From assembly GCA_023375785.1 (NCBI GenBank), contig SZWC01001179.1:121881-185880 (forward strand): DNA of 64,000 nt, in the 5' to 3' direction. Shown here piece by piece: positions 24,601-35,375 of the stretch (positions are counted from its first letter, which is position 1; each line of letters opens with the position of its first letter). The DNA is from Penium margaritaceum (Eukaryota; Streptophyta; Zygnematophyceae; Desmidiales; Peniaceae). Position numbers and translations under genes: made by a program. The notes below the pieces were generated by a model. That model saw only the letters and a program-made list of their open reading frames with translations. It had not been told where the DNA came from and did no database searches.

Positions 24601-24689
24601 AAAATTCCCACTTCAATGCCACGCGGGGTCTCCAACCACATCTCCACAATCCCAATCCCCTCAGCATACACCACCCGATCATCACTCAA
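21658..24689 (-). pseudogene. A-5 pol: PR, INT, RT, RNase H (broken)
   Basis: On the minus strand the order is protease/pre-integrase (24689-24360), integrase (24260-23658), integrase C-terminus and linker (23776-23057, 239 open codons ending before RT), RT (23056-22400; DVKTTFLNGD is recognisable, and the active site reads LYVDDML at 22600), and RNase H (22059-21658, TEAEY and VDNQSA kept). The integrase has an in-frame deletion of about 23 codons between LCSDRGGEYL and PQQNG, shared with 31015. A stop before RT (TGA after KVIKCK) and frame shifts make it dead. Confidence 0.85.
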
Positions 24690-24699
24690 AGCAATTGGA

Positions 24700-25808
24700 C
24701 GGGGAGGAATGGAGAGCAGCTGCGTGAACCACTCCTTGTGGTGCGTCAGACTCTTGGTACACCCCGAGTCCTTGTATCACGCCAGATCCGCCTTTTCCTT
24801 CTTTGACATGTCAGACTTCACCATGAAGAGGCGGTCATGCACCTCCTTGGCGACGTTCATGTTGCTAAAATGGCGCACGCTAGTCTGGTTCTGCTGCTCC
24901 TGCTGGCGTTTCTGTGACTGCTGCTGCTATTGCAGTGGAGATTCCTGCTTTTGCTGCTGCTGCTGCTGCTCCTTCTGGTCCATCTTGAACTTGAAGCACT
25001 CTTTGTTGTAGTGCCCCTCTTTCTGGCAATAGTGGCACTTGCCCTTCTTCTTGTCTCTCTGCTGCCCGGAGTGATGCTGCTACTGGTTACGTGAGCCCAT
25101 GGCCATGAAAGCTGCTTCACTACTGCTGCTGCCGCCATTGCGCTTTGCTACTTTGCGACGTACTTCTACTACAATAGATGCCTACAGATGAAGGCGAGTT
25201 CGAGAGTCGGCTGGCACTCCAACGTCTCTCATACCGTGCCATAGCTCGTTGGGAATTCCCTCTGCAAGAGGAGGACGAAGCGCGTGTCTTCCACAGGGTT
25301 ACCGGCCGCTTTAGCTACTTCGCCAACTCTTTTGCCCTATCCAAGTATGCCTCCATTCCTTCTCCACCGTGCAATTTCAACACCATCATCTTCTCTTCCA
25401 AAAGCATGAGGAATGTAGGATCCTTCCTCTCATACTTCTTGCACAACGTATCCCACCCCTCTTTTGCAGTAGCCTTGTCACTCACGTACTGAAGATGCGG
25501 GTTGGAGATGGTGTTGATAAGCAGCCTGTAGGCCTGCTTTTCCTTCTTCCACTCCTCATATGCCGCTACTACAGTTGTAGATGAACCTACATCTGCTGCA
25601 CCTTTGTACGTCGTCTTCCCCGCCACTACCTCTACTACGGTGATGCCTTTTGCCTGTGGAGGTGGAGCGCGCTCTTCGTCGTTCACCACCTCCCACAAGC
25701 CCCTCTCCTCCAAAGGAGGCGGGTACGGATCTTCCAAAACGTGAAGTTGGCGCGTCCTTCTAGCCCCTCCAAGGGCTGGGCTGCAATTACCATGCCTGCT
25801 GCTACCAT
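24700..25808 (-). pseudogene. A-5 gag, chimeric
   Basis: This is a Gag whose two ends have different closest relatives in the window. The zinc-knuckle/Gln-rich part (24845-25090) matches the copy at 31900-32150. The N-terminal part from about 25150 matches A-2 (8750-9123 plus 16483-16707), including the TACTTCTACTAC stretch near 25165. CAG repeats code the poly-Gln tract. Start ATG at 25808. Frames are broken near 25150-25310. Confidence 0.8.
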
Positions 25809-26357
25809 TTTGAGCCTTGGTGATGCTCAGCGCTACCCTTGAGTGGCGGCGCTATCCATGCTTCTTCTTCAGCCAGAAATCTATCTGACATAAAACAAGT
25901 TCATCAACAATTTTTTTGAAAGATATACCGTCTTGAAAATAGGGTATGCTTCTGCTCCTACTCCAGCTCACACCAACCAGCTTGTAAACGGCGTTTCTTC
26001 CCAATACGCCAATGGAATGCAAATATTTTTGCACCAATGGAAAGCTTAGGAAACATATGTCAATTCTTATGTGCTACTTTTTAAATTTGACAAAGAAACG
26101 AGAGAGTTATGGTCATCAGAAGGCGACAGTCTTACTCAGAGAGAAGAGTGTAGCCCTGACCGACCTCGTTTTGAGCATACCTCTTAATCCGCTTGTTGCA
26201 TCTTCGCGATCTTGATCTTGTTGGAAAGCTTGTCTCTTGAACATGAATATCTAGTGGTTCATTGTCAAATTTTATAAAGGTTTTTACCCCAATCTGTCAA
26301 ACTCAAAGTGACAGCGTGTGCTAGCTGGAAGTGGTAGAACTTGGCTCTCAGACCAAG
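25809..26357 (-). promoter_or_regulatory. A-5 inner 5' leader
   Basis: This is the untranslated leader, matching 16708-17256. The primer site next to the LTR reads TTGGTCTGAGAGCC on the minus strand and is decayed. I see no gene. Confidence 0.78.
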
Positions 26358-27094
26358 TGTTGGAACGGGAGGAGAGAGGGAGCCTTGGAGCAAGGAGCAT
26401 GTGGGACTGGAAGTTCATCACTTCTCCTGAAGAATGCTTGTCGAATCACTCAAAATGATGGAGTACATATAGAGCTAGAGCTTGGGCAAGTCAGCCCTCT
26501 CACAAGCCAGACCACTTAGCCATGGAGGCCAAGGCTCATACAGTAGAGTCCATAATCTCATACAACGGAGGAAATCAGCCTAGGAATCGGGCTGACCACT
26601 TACACATGACCTAGAGAGCAAGAAAATGCTCTCATGGCACACTCCTAGTGGTCACATAATCCACAATCCCATGGAGAATTGCCATGTGTCCATGGCTAGC
26701 ACACAAGGATCTCACCTCACCTAAAAAGTAAGGAGAGGTACCTTTCTCCTAGTCAGCAGACTCTGACAAGGCAAACCAAGAATCTAGGACCTTTTGTATA
26801 TTTCTCCTATCAGGTCTTGACCCAGGATCTCTTGCCTTTTTCTTTTCTCAGGCTAAGGTATGGAGTCATCGCCAAAGGTCACCCGGATATCGGAGGTCGA
26901 TGACCGCGAAAACGTTGAAAATTCACATCTCCCTATCCGACCGTTGGATCGGCCTCAAACTTGGACCGTAGATGTTTTGCCACCTGATCTTTCCAATGGT
27001 GAAGGTGGATCTACAATCGAAGCGGGCATTTGGTATTTTCCTGGAACTTGCTCTTGTGGACGTGAAACTTAGCTGGATGGCTCCTTTTCCAACA
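26358..27094 (-). repeat. LTR-A at the duplicated A / Copia-H junction
   Basis: 737 bases, TGTTGGAACGGG to CCAACA. The sequence after it (GCCTCTTGTAGGG) is the same Copia-H integrase position as after 17987. The LTR and its junction were therefore copied together. Confidence 0.88.
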
Positions 27095-29357
27095 GCCTCT
27101 TGTAGGGTCATCGGGAGCAGCTTTTTTTTCTCCTTTCCTTCAAGGGATGATCCAGGTGTGAGGTTGATGATGTAGGCCGCTGTCCTAGTAGCCTCGGCCG
27201 AGGACCGTCCTGGTAGCTTTGCTTCATACAACATCGTTCTTACCATCCCGAGGATGGTTTGGTTGAGCCGTTCAGCAACACCGTTGCTCTCGGGCGACTC
27301 AGGTACTATACATTCTTGCCATATCCCCTGTTCCGCCAGCCAGCCCTCAGAGGCCTTGTTTTTCCCACCATTATCACAACGAAAGGCCTTGATCTTCTTG
27401 CCGGTTCACCGCTCAACCATTGCGACAAAGTGCTACAGATGCTCCTTTACCTCACTCTTTTGCTTCATGAAGTATGTCTAGATCTTCCTCGTTTTATCAT
27501 CCGTGAAGATGAGGAAATACTTGTAGCCTCCGACTGAGGCTATCCGCATCTGCACGCACACGTCGGTGTGGACCAACTCGAGAGGTCCATTCACCAAATT
27601 TATGTGCTTGGTCCCCTTACGCCCTTTCCTCTTAGCCTTGCCCACAAGGCAGGCTTTACATACGTTCTTGACCTTCCCTGCATCCTCCCCCTTCCCCAAA
27701 GCCAGGCCTCGTACCAGCTCGTGCTTGCCCATTCTCTCCAACGTGGAGTAAGCAGCGTGGACTAAGCGCCTGTGCCAAAGGTCGAGGCCATCGTTCGCTT
27801 TCGATGCCGTGGTAGTCCGAGCGACAGCTTTGGGTTGGGAGGGTGCTGTAGCTTCTACTGATTTTGTTATATCTGTTACTGATGACTGGCGGCTGCTTTC
27901 TGTCTCTACTACCTGACTGCCCCCTGCAGTCATGGTTGTCCCAGCTTTGACGGCAATCTCCAGCTTGGTTTGGAGGATGTAGAGGCTGTCCACGCGTAGA
28001 ACATCCGCCACCATAGTCTTTGTAGCGTACTATATTTTTGCTGCCAACATGGGAAGGATAACGGTCATGTTCTTGTCGAAGACGACCGTCATGTCTCGGT
28101 GAGTAATCTTGCTGACAGAGAGAAGGTTGGCAGCAAAGTTGGGCAGATAGAGTGCCTCGATGAGCTTGAGCTCCTTCTCTTGGCCATTCACCTGGATGGT
28201 GACCAGCTTGTCACCCACCCCTTCAGCTGGTTCCATCCTCCCGTTCACACAACGTAAGTTGAGGTGAAGTCTTTTTTGTCGTTGGCGGAATGGTGACTTG
28301 TGCCAGAGTCAAGTCCAAAGGGTCCTGGATTCAGGACTGCATTGCCAGCGCTTGTCGTGCCTTGTGCCATCAGTGCGGTGGGTTACTTCCTACCCTTGCC
28401 TCCTTTGTCACTCTTTCTCCGTGTTCCTTGATCCCTTCCTTCTTTGGAGCACGACACTTGCAAACCTAGTGCTAGTGCCGCTGCTGCTTGTGCGTCCTTA
28501 GCATGGGCTGCGATGTTAGCCTCGCTATGACTACGCCGCATAGCCTCATTGCGGATGTACTCTAAGATGTTGGAGTTCTTCACATAGTCTTTTGGCAAGC
28601 CACCAATCACAATAATCATGGGACTCCTGCTTGGTGGAATAGTCACGAGGAGAATCATGCCCTACATATCGGTTACAAGGCTTGCTGAAGGAGAGTCTCA
28701 AACTTCTGCAGGAATTTTAGGACGTCCTCGCCTTCAGTCAGTTGCATCCTCGACAAATTTCGGAGGATGAACAAACGGTTGGCGAGGGAGTCACTCAGGT
28801 AGACCTTGCATAGTGTCTTCTATGCCTCAGCTGCGTTTGCAAGGCCGGATATATGAGAGAGCAGATGCTCCTACACTACTGAGACCTGAATGGCCATGCA
28901 TTTCTTGTTGGCCCGCTTCTACATTGCAAGCTCCTCTGGTTGGGATGAAAGTGGTTGGGCAGCCTCCCCTGTGAAGTAGGGGAGGAGATCATAGTCATCG
29001 ACTATGATATCAAACTACCACTTCAAGTGCAAGAACCCTGTTCCATCAAATTTAGGAATTCGCGAATGAATGCCACTCCCAGCCTCTATGGTGGACATCA
29101 GAGCTCCAGTGGAGGCCAGAGGTGTGCTGGTCCACGAGACTTCCTCGATGTCGCTCTTGCCTTTCTCCTCGACGGTAGGTGAAACCATGATACGTGCGGT
29201 TGAGGCGGATCTGCTTTGGTTGAGGCCGGTCTGCTACATCTGCTGTTGATGGAGCCATGTCAGGCTGATGACAGGTCTTGGACGTAATGCCAGAGAGGAG
29301 CACCGGTAGGTGTGATAGAGCGTTTGTACTCCTCATATTTGCTGGACTACTGAGCAA
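27095..29357 (-). pseudogene. Second copy of Copia-H INT, PR and gag
   Basis: This duplicate of 17988-20298 has close similarity throughout. GAG-pre-integrase has WHRRLVH near 27790 and CKAC near 27670. The integrase is truncated at 27095 as in the first copy. The protease keeps a single DSGTSHHSANDKKDF block (about 28290), so the 57-bp duplication at 19183 arose in the other copy after duplication. The gag region is 28383-29357. Confidence 0.85.
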
Positions 29358-29411
29358 CCAGTATGCTTTCTGTAAGTAAGTCTCACACTTGGTGTGGGCC
29401 CAGAATCCATT

Positions 29412-29632
29412 TGTTATTCCTCAGTCACGTCACCTGAGGCTCTGGTCTAGAAAACAGCGCCGACACAATGGCAACTGTCGACCGTCTAAGGGAATTTCAC
29501 CCAAGGATCACGATCACCTCAGAGGAATTAACTATGCCTCTAGTGAGACCTAGTTACCCAGGTGCTTTCGCTCAACGTCTTAGGGGCTCCCGCCCTCTAA
29601 GCCTTCTTCTTCCATAATCTCACACAAGGGAG
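29412..29632 (-). repeat. Partial Copia-H LTR and three-way junction
   Basis: The Copia-H LTR start (TGTTATTCCTC) runs to about 29607. A piece of about 20 bases from inside LTR-A (ATAATCTCACACAAGGGA) follows, and then A-family RT sequence begins at about 29633. The rest of the Copia-H LTR, an A 3' LTR and RNase H expected here are missing. Confidence 0.75.
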
Positions 29633-31743
29633 GGCTGCTCCATGTATATCTCCTCCTCCAAGTCACCATTCAAGAATGTTGTCTTGACATCCATGTGGTG
29701 AACCTTGAAGTCCTCAGCTGCTGCATAAGAGAGGAGCGTGCGCACAGAGGCAAACTTTGCAAGAGGGACAAAAGTTTCTGTGTAGTCGACGCCCTCCTGC
29801 TGCGAGTAGCCCTTGGTAACCAGCCTCGCCTTGTACTTTTCCAGGTTGCCATGTGCTCCCTGCTTCTTCTTGAACACTCACTTGCACTTGATCACCTTAC
29901 GTCCAGGTGGACGCTCAGTCAGCTCCCACGTGCCGTTGTCCAGCTGCGACTGTATCTCGTGCTGTACGGCTTGCGCCCAATCTGCTGCATCCATGGCCTC
30001 CTTATATGACGTTGGCTCATCTGAATCTCCAGCAACTGCAACGTTCATGTGTTCNAACCAGCCTCGCCTTGTACTTTTCCAGGTTGCCATGTGCTCCCTG
30101 CTTCTTCTTGAACACTCACTTGCACTTGATCACCTTACGTCCAGGTGGACGCTCAGTCAGCTCCCACGTGCCGTTGTCCAGCTGCGACTGTATCTCGTGC
30201 TGTACGGCTTGCGCCCAATCTGCTGCATCCATGGCCTCCTTATATGACGTTGGCTCATCTGAATCTCCAGCAACTGCAACGTTCATGTGTTCTAGTTTGT
30301 GCAGCATCCAGAAATGTCCGCGCTCACCGAGCTCGTAACGCACCGTAAGAGGGTACCTACGCCCTAGTGCTGGAGCATTAGCGGGCGGCTGGCAACTGCT
30401 GGCACAACTGCTGCTGTTGGTAGTGCTCCATCTCCCTCCTCTGTTTCTACCAATGAGGCTGTTGTATCTGCTGCATCAGACATGGGAGAGTAGAATGATT
30501 CTCTCACTGTCATAGTAGAGGAAGGATCAGGAGAGACTGGGTCTAGAAGGATTTCTACTCCGACTGTCTCATCAGCTGCCGGTTCTGCTGCCTCTTTACA
30601 CACAAAATTGGTGCTGATGACGTTGCTCTCGTTAAAGATGAAATCCCTAGAGATGATGACGTGGCCTGTATCCCTCTCGTAGAGGCGATAGGCCTTGCTT
30701 GCCACGTCATAGCCAATTATCAGCATCTGCGCACTCTTTGCGTCCGATTTCTGCCGCTTCTCCTTGGGCACGTGCATGTGCGCCAGGCTGCCAAATGCTC
30801 GAAGATGACCCACGCTCGGTTTTTTGCCAATCCACACCTCATACGGCGTCATCTGCTCCAACGCCTTAGTTGGACTATGGTTCTTGATGTAGACCATAGT
30901 GCTCACGGCTTCAGCCCAGAAGTCGTAGGTCAGCCAAGCCGCGTGCAGCATGGAGCGTGCCGACTCCACAATGGTACGGTTGGCACATTCTGCTACACCA
31001 TTCTGTTGCGATAGGTACTCTCCACCGCGATCGCTGCGGAGCGCCTTGATCTTCTTGCCAGTCTGGATCTCCACCATGGCCTTGAACTCCTTGAACCTGT
31101 CAAAGTACTGGTCCTTGGAAGAAAGGAAGTACACAGTAGTGTAACGGCCGAAATCATCAATGAAGGTCATGAAACACCTAGAGCCTCCAAAGCTCTGGGT
31201 CTGCATCGGTCCGCACAAGTCCGTGTAGACGAGCTCGAACACCTCCTTTGCACGCTCCCCTACTCCAGAGAATGCCTTCCGGTGCTGCTTCCCCTCCAAA
31301 AAGCCCATGCACAACTGCTGCTCAAAGTTAGAGATGGTAGGCAGGTCACGCACCATCTGCTTTGCATGAAGCTGCTGCAAGGCGCGCATGCGCATGTGGC
31401 CAGAGCGCGCATGTCAGATCTTGCTATATGTCACCTGCACCACTGCAGCAAGACTCTGCTCACGTGGGATCTTGGCCGCCCCCAGCAGGCGGTACATGTC
31501 GCCCTCGTTCACCGACCTGGCCAACCCCTCTCCTATATCTTTATTGAGGATGTAGCCGTAGTCATCATCAAAGACGACGTGCAGTCCTGTATTTGTAAGA
31601 GATGAGACTGAGAGGAGGTTGAATACAGCATCAGGTACATATAGTACGCCATGGAAAACTCCCACTTCAATGCCACGCGGGGTCTCCAACCACATCTCTT
31701 CAATCCCAATCCCCTCAGCATAGGCCACCCGATCATCACTCAA
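29633..31743 (-). pseudogene. A-5 second copy: PR, INT and start of RT
   Basis: This is the 5' half of a family A pol. A 343-codon open frame (31395-30364) spans pre-integrase (CMGF, where the family has CIGC or CMGC), the integrase core with D in VYTDLCGP and D in LRSDRGGEY, and the E position in NGVAECANRT. It carries the same about 23-codon deletion after GGEYL as A-5. RT starts at 29880 and is cut at 29633 within EEEIYMEQP. An N at 30055 is flanked by a 237-base exact repeat (29818-30054 and 30056-30292), an assembly fault. Confidence 0.85.
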
Positions 31744-32869
31744 AGCAATCGGACGGGGAGGAACGGAGAGCAGCTGCGTGAGCCACTCCTTGTGGTGCGT
31801 GAGATTCTTGGTACACCCCGAGTCCTTGTATCACGCCAGATCCGCCTTTTCCTTCTTTGACATGTCAGAATTCGCCATGAAGAGGCGGTCGCGCACCTCC
31901 TTGGCGATGTTCATGTTGCTAAAATGGCGCACGCTAGTCTGGTTTTCCTACTGCTGCAGGCGTTTCTGTGACTGTTGCTGCTATTGCTGTGGAGATTGCT
32001 ACTGCTGTTGCTGCTGCTGCTGCTACTCCTTCTGGTCCCTCTTAAACTTGAAGCACTCTTTCTTGTAATGCCCCTCTTTCTGGCAAAAGTGGCACTTGCC
32101 CTTCTTCTTGCCTCTCTGCTGCCCGGAGTGCTGCTGCTGCTGGTTGCGTGAGCCCATTGCCATGAAAGCTGCTTCACTACTGCTGCTGCCGCCATTACGT
32201 TTTTCTGCATTGGGACGCAGTTCCACCTGCACCAAGTGCGTGGAGATGAAGTCGAGGTCGAGAGTCAGCTGGCACTCCAACGTCTCTCGCACCGTGTCAT
32301 AGCTGGTTGGAAGTCCCCTCAGTAAGAGGAGGATGAAGCGCGTCTCTTCTATAGGGTTGCCGGCCGCTCTCAACTACTTCGCCAGCTCCTTTGCCCTGTC
32401 CAGATACGCCTCCATCCCTTCACCACCCCGCATTTTCAGCGCCATCATCTTTTCCTGCAAAAGGATGAGGAATGCAGGATCCTTGCTCTCATACTTCTTG
32501 TACAACGTGTCCCACCCCTCCTTTGAAGTAGCCTTATCACTCACGTACTGAAGATGCGGGTTGGAAATGGTGTTGACAAGCAGCCTCTAGGCCTGCCTGT
32601 CCTTCTTCCACTCCTCATACGTCGCTGGTACAGTTGCAGAAGAACCCGCATCAGCTACACCCTTTTGTGTCGTCTTCCCCGCCACCACCTGCGCTGCGGT
32701 GATGCCTTTTGCTTGAGGAACTGGAGCGGGCTCGTCGCCGCTCACCACCTCCCACAAGCCCCTCTCCTCCAAAAGGAGGCGGGTACGGATCTACCAAAAA
32801 CTTGAAGTTGGCGCGTCCCTCCAGCCTCTCCAAAGGCTCGGCTGCAGTTACAACGCAAGCTGCTGCCAT
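31744..32869 (-). pseudogene. A-5 second copy: gag
   Basis: This Gag has the best zinc knuckle in the window, CHFCQKEGHYKKEC (C-x2-C-x4-H-x4-C) near 32095. It is preceded by LLLRGLPTSYDTVRETLECQ (32330) and followed by a Gln-rich tract (32030-31950) with stops. Start ATG at 32869. A stop and frameshift near 32590 (CTAG in place of the R-L codons) separate the N-terminal 61-codon segment. Confidence 0.82.
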
Positions 32870-33516
32870 TTTGAGCCTTGGTGATGCTGAGCGCTGCCCT
32901 TGGATGGCGGCACTACCCCTGTTTCTACTGCTGCTTCTGCCAGAAATCTGTCTTACAGAAAGAGGAATGTAGATGCCAACAGACTGGGAATTTGGAAGAA
33001 CAAATCCCACCACTGGAAAATTCAGCTCAAAAACTTTCAGATCGACCCATAAAATAGGGTCATCAACAGGGGATTTTGAAAGATATGCCCTCTTAAAAAC
33101 AAGGTATGCTTCTGCTCCTACTCTTACTCAGACCAGCCAGCTTGTAAACAGTGTTTCTCCCAAACAAATCAATGGAATGCAAATATTTTTGCACCAATAG
33201 AAAGCTTAGGAAAAATACTACAATTCGCATGTGCCACTTTTTAAATTGGATAAAGAAACGAGAGAGTCATGATCATCACAAGGCGACAGTCTTACTCATA
33301 GAGAAGAGGGTAGCTCTGGCCGACTTCGTTCTGAGCATAACTCTCAATCCGACTGTTGGATTTTTGCAATCTTGTACCCATTGGAAAGCTTGTCTTTTGA
33401 ACTTGAAGATCAAGTGGTGGATATTCAAATGTGGTGAAGGTTTGACTCCACCTTGTCACTCTCAAAGTCACGGCCTGTGCTTGCTGAAAGTGGCAGAACT
33501 TGGCTCTGATGCCAAA
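32870..33516 (-). promoter_or_regulatory. A-5 outer 5' leader with primer site
   Basis: This is the untranslated leader. The primer-binding site at 33502-33514 reads TGGCATCAGAGCC on the minus strand, one change from the tRNA-iMet complement. Confidence 0.82.
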
Positions 33517-34254
33517 TATTGGATCTGGAGGAGAGAGGGAGCCTTGGAGCAGCGAGCATGTGGGACTGGAAGGGCATCACTTGTGCTGAAGAATGGTTGT
33601 TCAATCACTCAAAATGATGGAGTACATATAGAGCTAGAGCTTGGGCAAGTCAGCCCTCTCACAAGCCTCACCACTTAGCCATGGAAGCTAAGGTTCATAC
33701 ACTAGAGTCCATAGTCTCACACAAGGGAGGAAATCAGCCTACCAATCAGGCTGACCACTCACACACGACCTAGAGAGCTAGAGAATGCTCTCATGGCACA
33801 CTCCTAGTGGTCACATAACCCACAAACCCATGGAGAATCGCCATGTGTCCATGGCTAGCACACAAGGATCTCACCTCACCTAAAAAGTAAGGAGAGGTAC
33901 CTTTATCGTAGTCAGCACACTCTGACAAGGCAATCCTAAGACCAAGGACCATTTTGGACATTTTTCCCATCAGGTCTTGACCCTGGACCCCTTGCCTTTT
34001 TCTTTTCTCAGGCTAAGGCATGGAGCCATCACCCATGCCCACCCCAACATCAACGGTCGATGATCCCCGAAACTTTGAAAATTCATATCTCCCAATCCGA
34101 CCGTTGGATCGGCCTCAAACTTGGACCGTAGATGTTTTGGCACCTGTTCTTTCCAATGGTGAAGTTGGATTGACGATCGGAGTAGGCATCTGGTACTATC
34201 CTGGAACTTGCTCCTGTGGACCTGAAACTGAGCCGGATGGCTCCTTTTCCAACA
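33517..34254 (-). repeat. A-5 outer 5' LTR
   Basis: 738 bases, TATTGGATCTGG to CCAACA, then CTTAC and the remaining Copia-H LTR. Confidence 0.9.
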
Positions 34255-34476
34255 CTTACAGTTTGAGACCTACTCTTTCCATCGATACAATCAGATTGAT
34301 AATCTGAATAACCATTATCAGAAAAAACCCAGGGGACTTATCCTTGAACAAGGACAGAGCATGCCTCGTCTGTTGGACAGCACCGAGGAGACTTATTCCA
34401 CATGAGTGGTGCATGCTTGGTCTGTCCACTACTTGCCAATTCTGGAGACTAGTGGCAAAGGGACATTCATATAACA
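34255..34476 (-). repeat. Copia-H 5' LTR, second part
   Basis: It matches 2800-3012 of the 3' LTR, including the GGGACTTATCC and GCATGC-containing inverted segments. It ends ATAACA at 34476, then CATAC. Confidence 0.88.
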
Positions 34477-34690
34477 CATACGATATCGTACCTTTCACTA
34501 CCTTACCATACCATATCAAACTATACCGAACAACACCATACCATACCATACCATACCATACCATAACATACAAGACCATAACATACCATACCATACCATA
34601 CCATACCATAGCACACCATACCATACCATAACATATTAGACCATACCATACAATACCATGCCATACCATACCATACCATACCATATCAAA
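34477..34690. repeat. Pentanucleotide array, right part (CCATA)n
   Basis: This is the continuation of the array cut at 2250, in the same CCATA orientation, starting with the target duplication CATAC. Units are imperfect at both ends. Confidence 0.93.
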
Positions 34691-35375
34691 CCATACCTTA
34701 ATCAGAAAAAGGCACGCATGAGAGTGAAAAAAGCAAAAGCAAGCACAAGCAACGGAACGTGCACAACTGCATCAACAGGATGACCGGAGTAGAAATGCAT
34801 GAGGGTCGCCGTGCAGTTAGTCACATAACTTAATTAATGTCGTGGTGCAGAGATCGCGAAGTAGATAGAAGCTAGTGAGAGAGTGTAAAGGCGAAGTAAG
34901 TGATAGATCGATAGGTAGCAAGGCAGAGAGTGACAGAGCAAAGAGTTCTAAGAGTTGGCGAAGGCAGAGTTGGCGAGGTACAAGCAGAGCAAAGACGCGG
35001 TGACAAAGTCGAGAAACCAAAGAGAATAGGATGTAAAGAACTGTTCTGGTTAGCTCTAGCGAATGAACATCCACAAAATAAAAGGATAGAAATGACAAAA
35101 TAGCAAAGCAACGGTTTCTTTGCGTTAGCTGGAAACGGGTGACAAGTGTTAGTTTATTACGGAAGGACTCGGCTCCTGTCCGTTCAACGGTTCTTAAATT
35201 GATTATTGGTTGTCGAGGTGGTTGTGGTCTTAGACCTGAACTGTTTTTTATGATGAATTTTCCTCATGGGTAAGTGCACTCAGTGTGTTTTTTCGGTGGT
35301 ATCATCTAACACCCCCTTCAATCTCACATATGGTATTTACATAAATGGTCAATCTTGAGAGTCGAGAAGTCTACT
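34691..35375 (+). other. 3' internal region of a B-like retroelement, right inverted arm
   Basis: This is an inverted, diverged partner of 295-963. It leads into the LTR at 35376 in plus orientation. No domain is recognisable in ORFs here (the 93-codon minus frame at 34817-35098 has no conserved partner). The region is probably untranslated. Confidence 0.6.

Larger units (their letters stand above)
20903..34254 (-). mobile_element. A-5 complex: family A element enlarged by unequal recombination
   Basis: The outer ends are LTR-A copies at 20903 and 34254, flanked by CTGAC and CTTAC (4 of 5 match) within the Copia-H 5' LTR. Inside are one whole A internal region (21639-26357), an LTR-A (26358-27094), a second copy of the Copia-H INT-to-LTR segment (27095-29607), and the 5' part of another A internal region (29633-33516). 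This order cannot come from insertion alone. Confidence 0.8.
2251..34476 (-). mobile_element. Copia-H: nested host Ty1/copia element with TSD CATAC
   Basis: This is a minus-strand copia element whose own sequence is split by later insertions. Its pieces are the 3' LTR (2251-3012), RNase H/RT half (3013-5141), INT/PR/gag half (17988-20298), and 5' LTR in two parts (20352-20902 and 34255-34476). The flanks are CATAC at 2246-2250 and CATAC at 34477-34481, a 5-bp target duplication 32 kb apart inside the pentanucleotide array. The LTR is about 762 bp. The coding region is broken by stops, frameshifts and an A-element insertion, so it is dead. Confidence 0.85.

Noticed and set aside
30056-30343. 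A duplicated RT-linker exon
   Set aside because: Exact repeat across a single N; best explained as an assembly fault.
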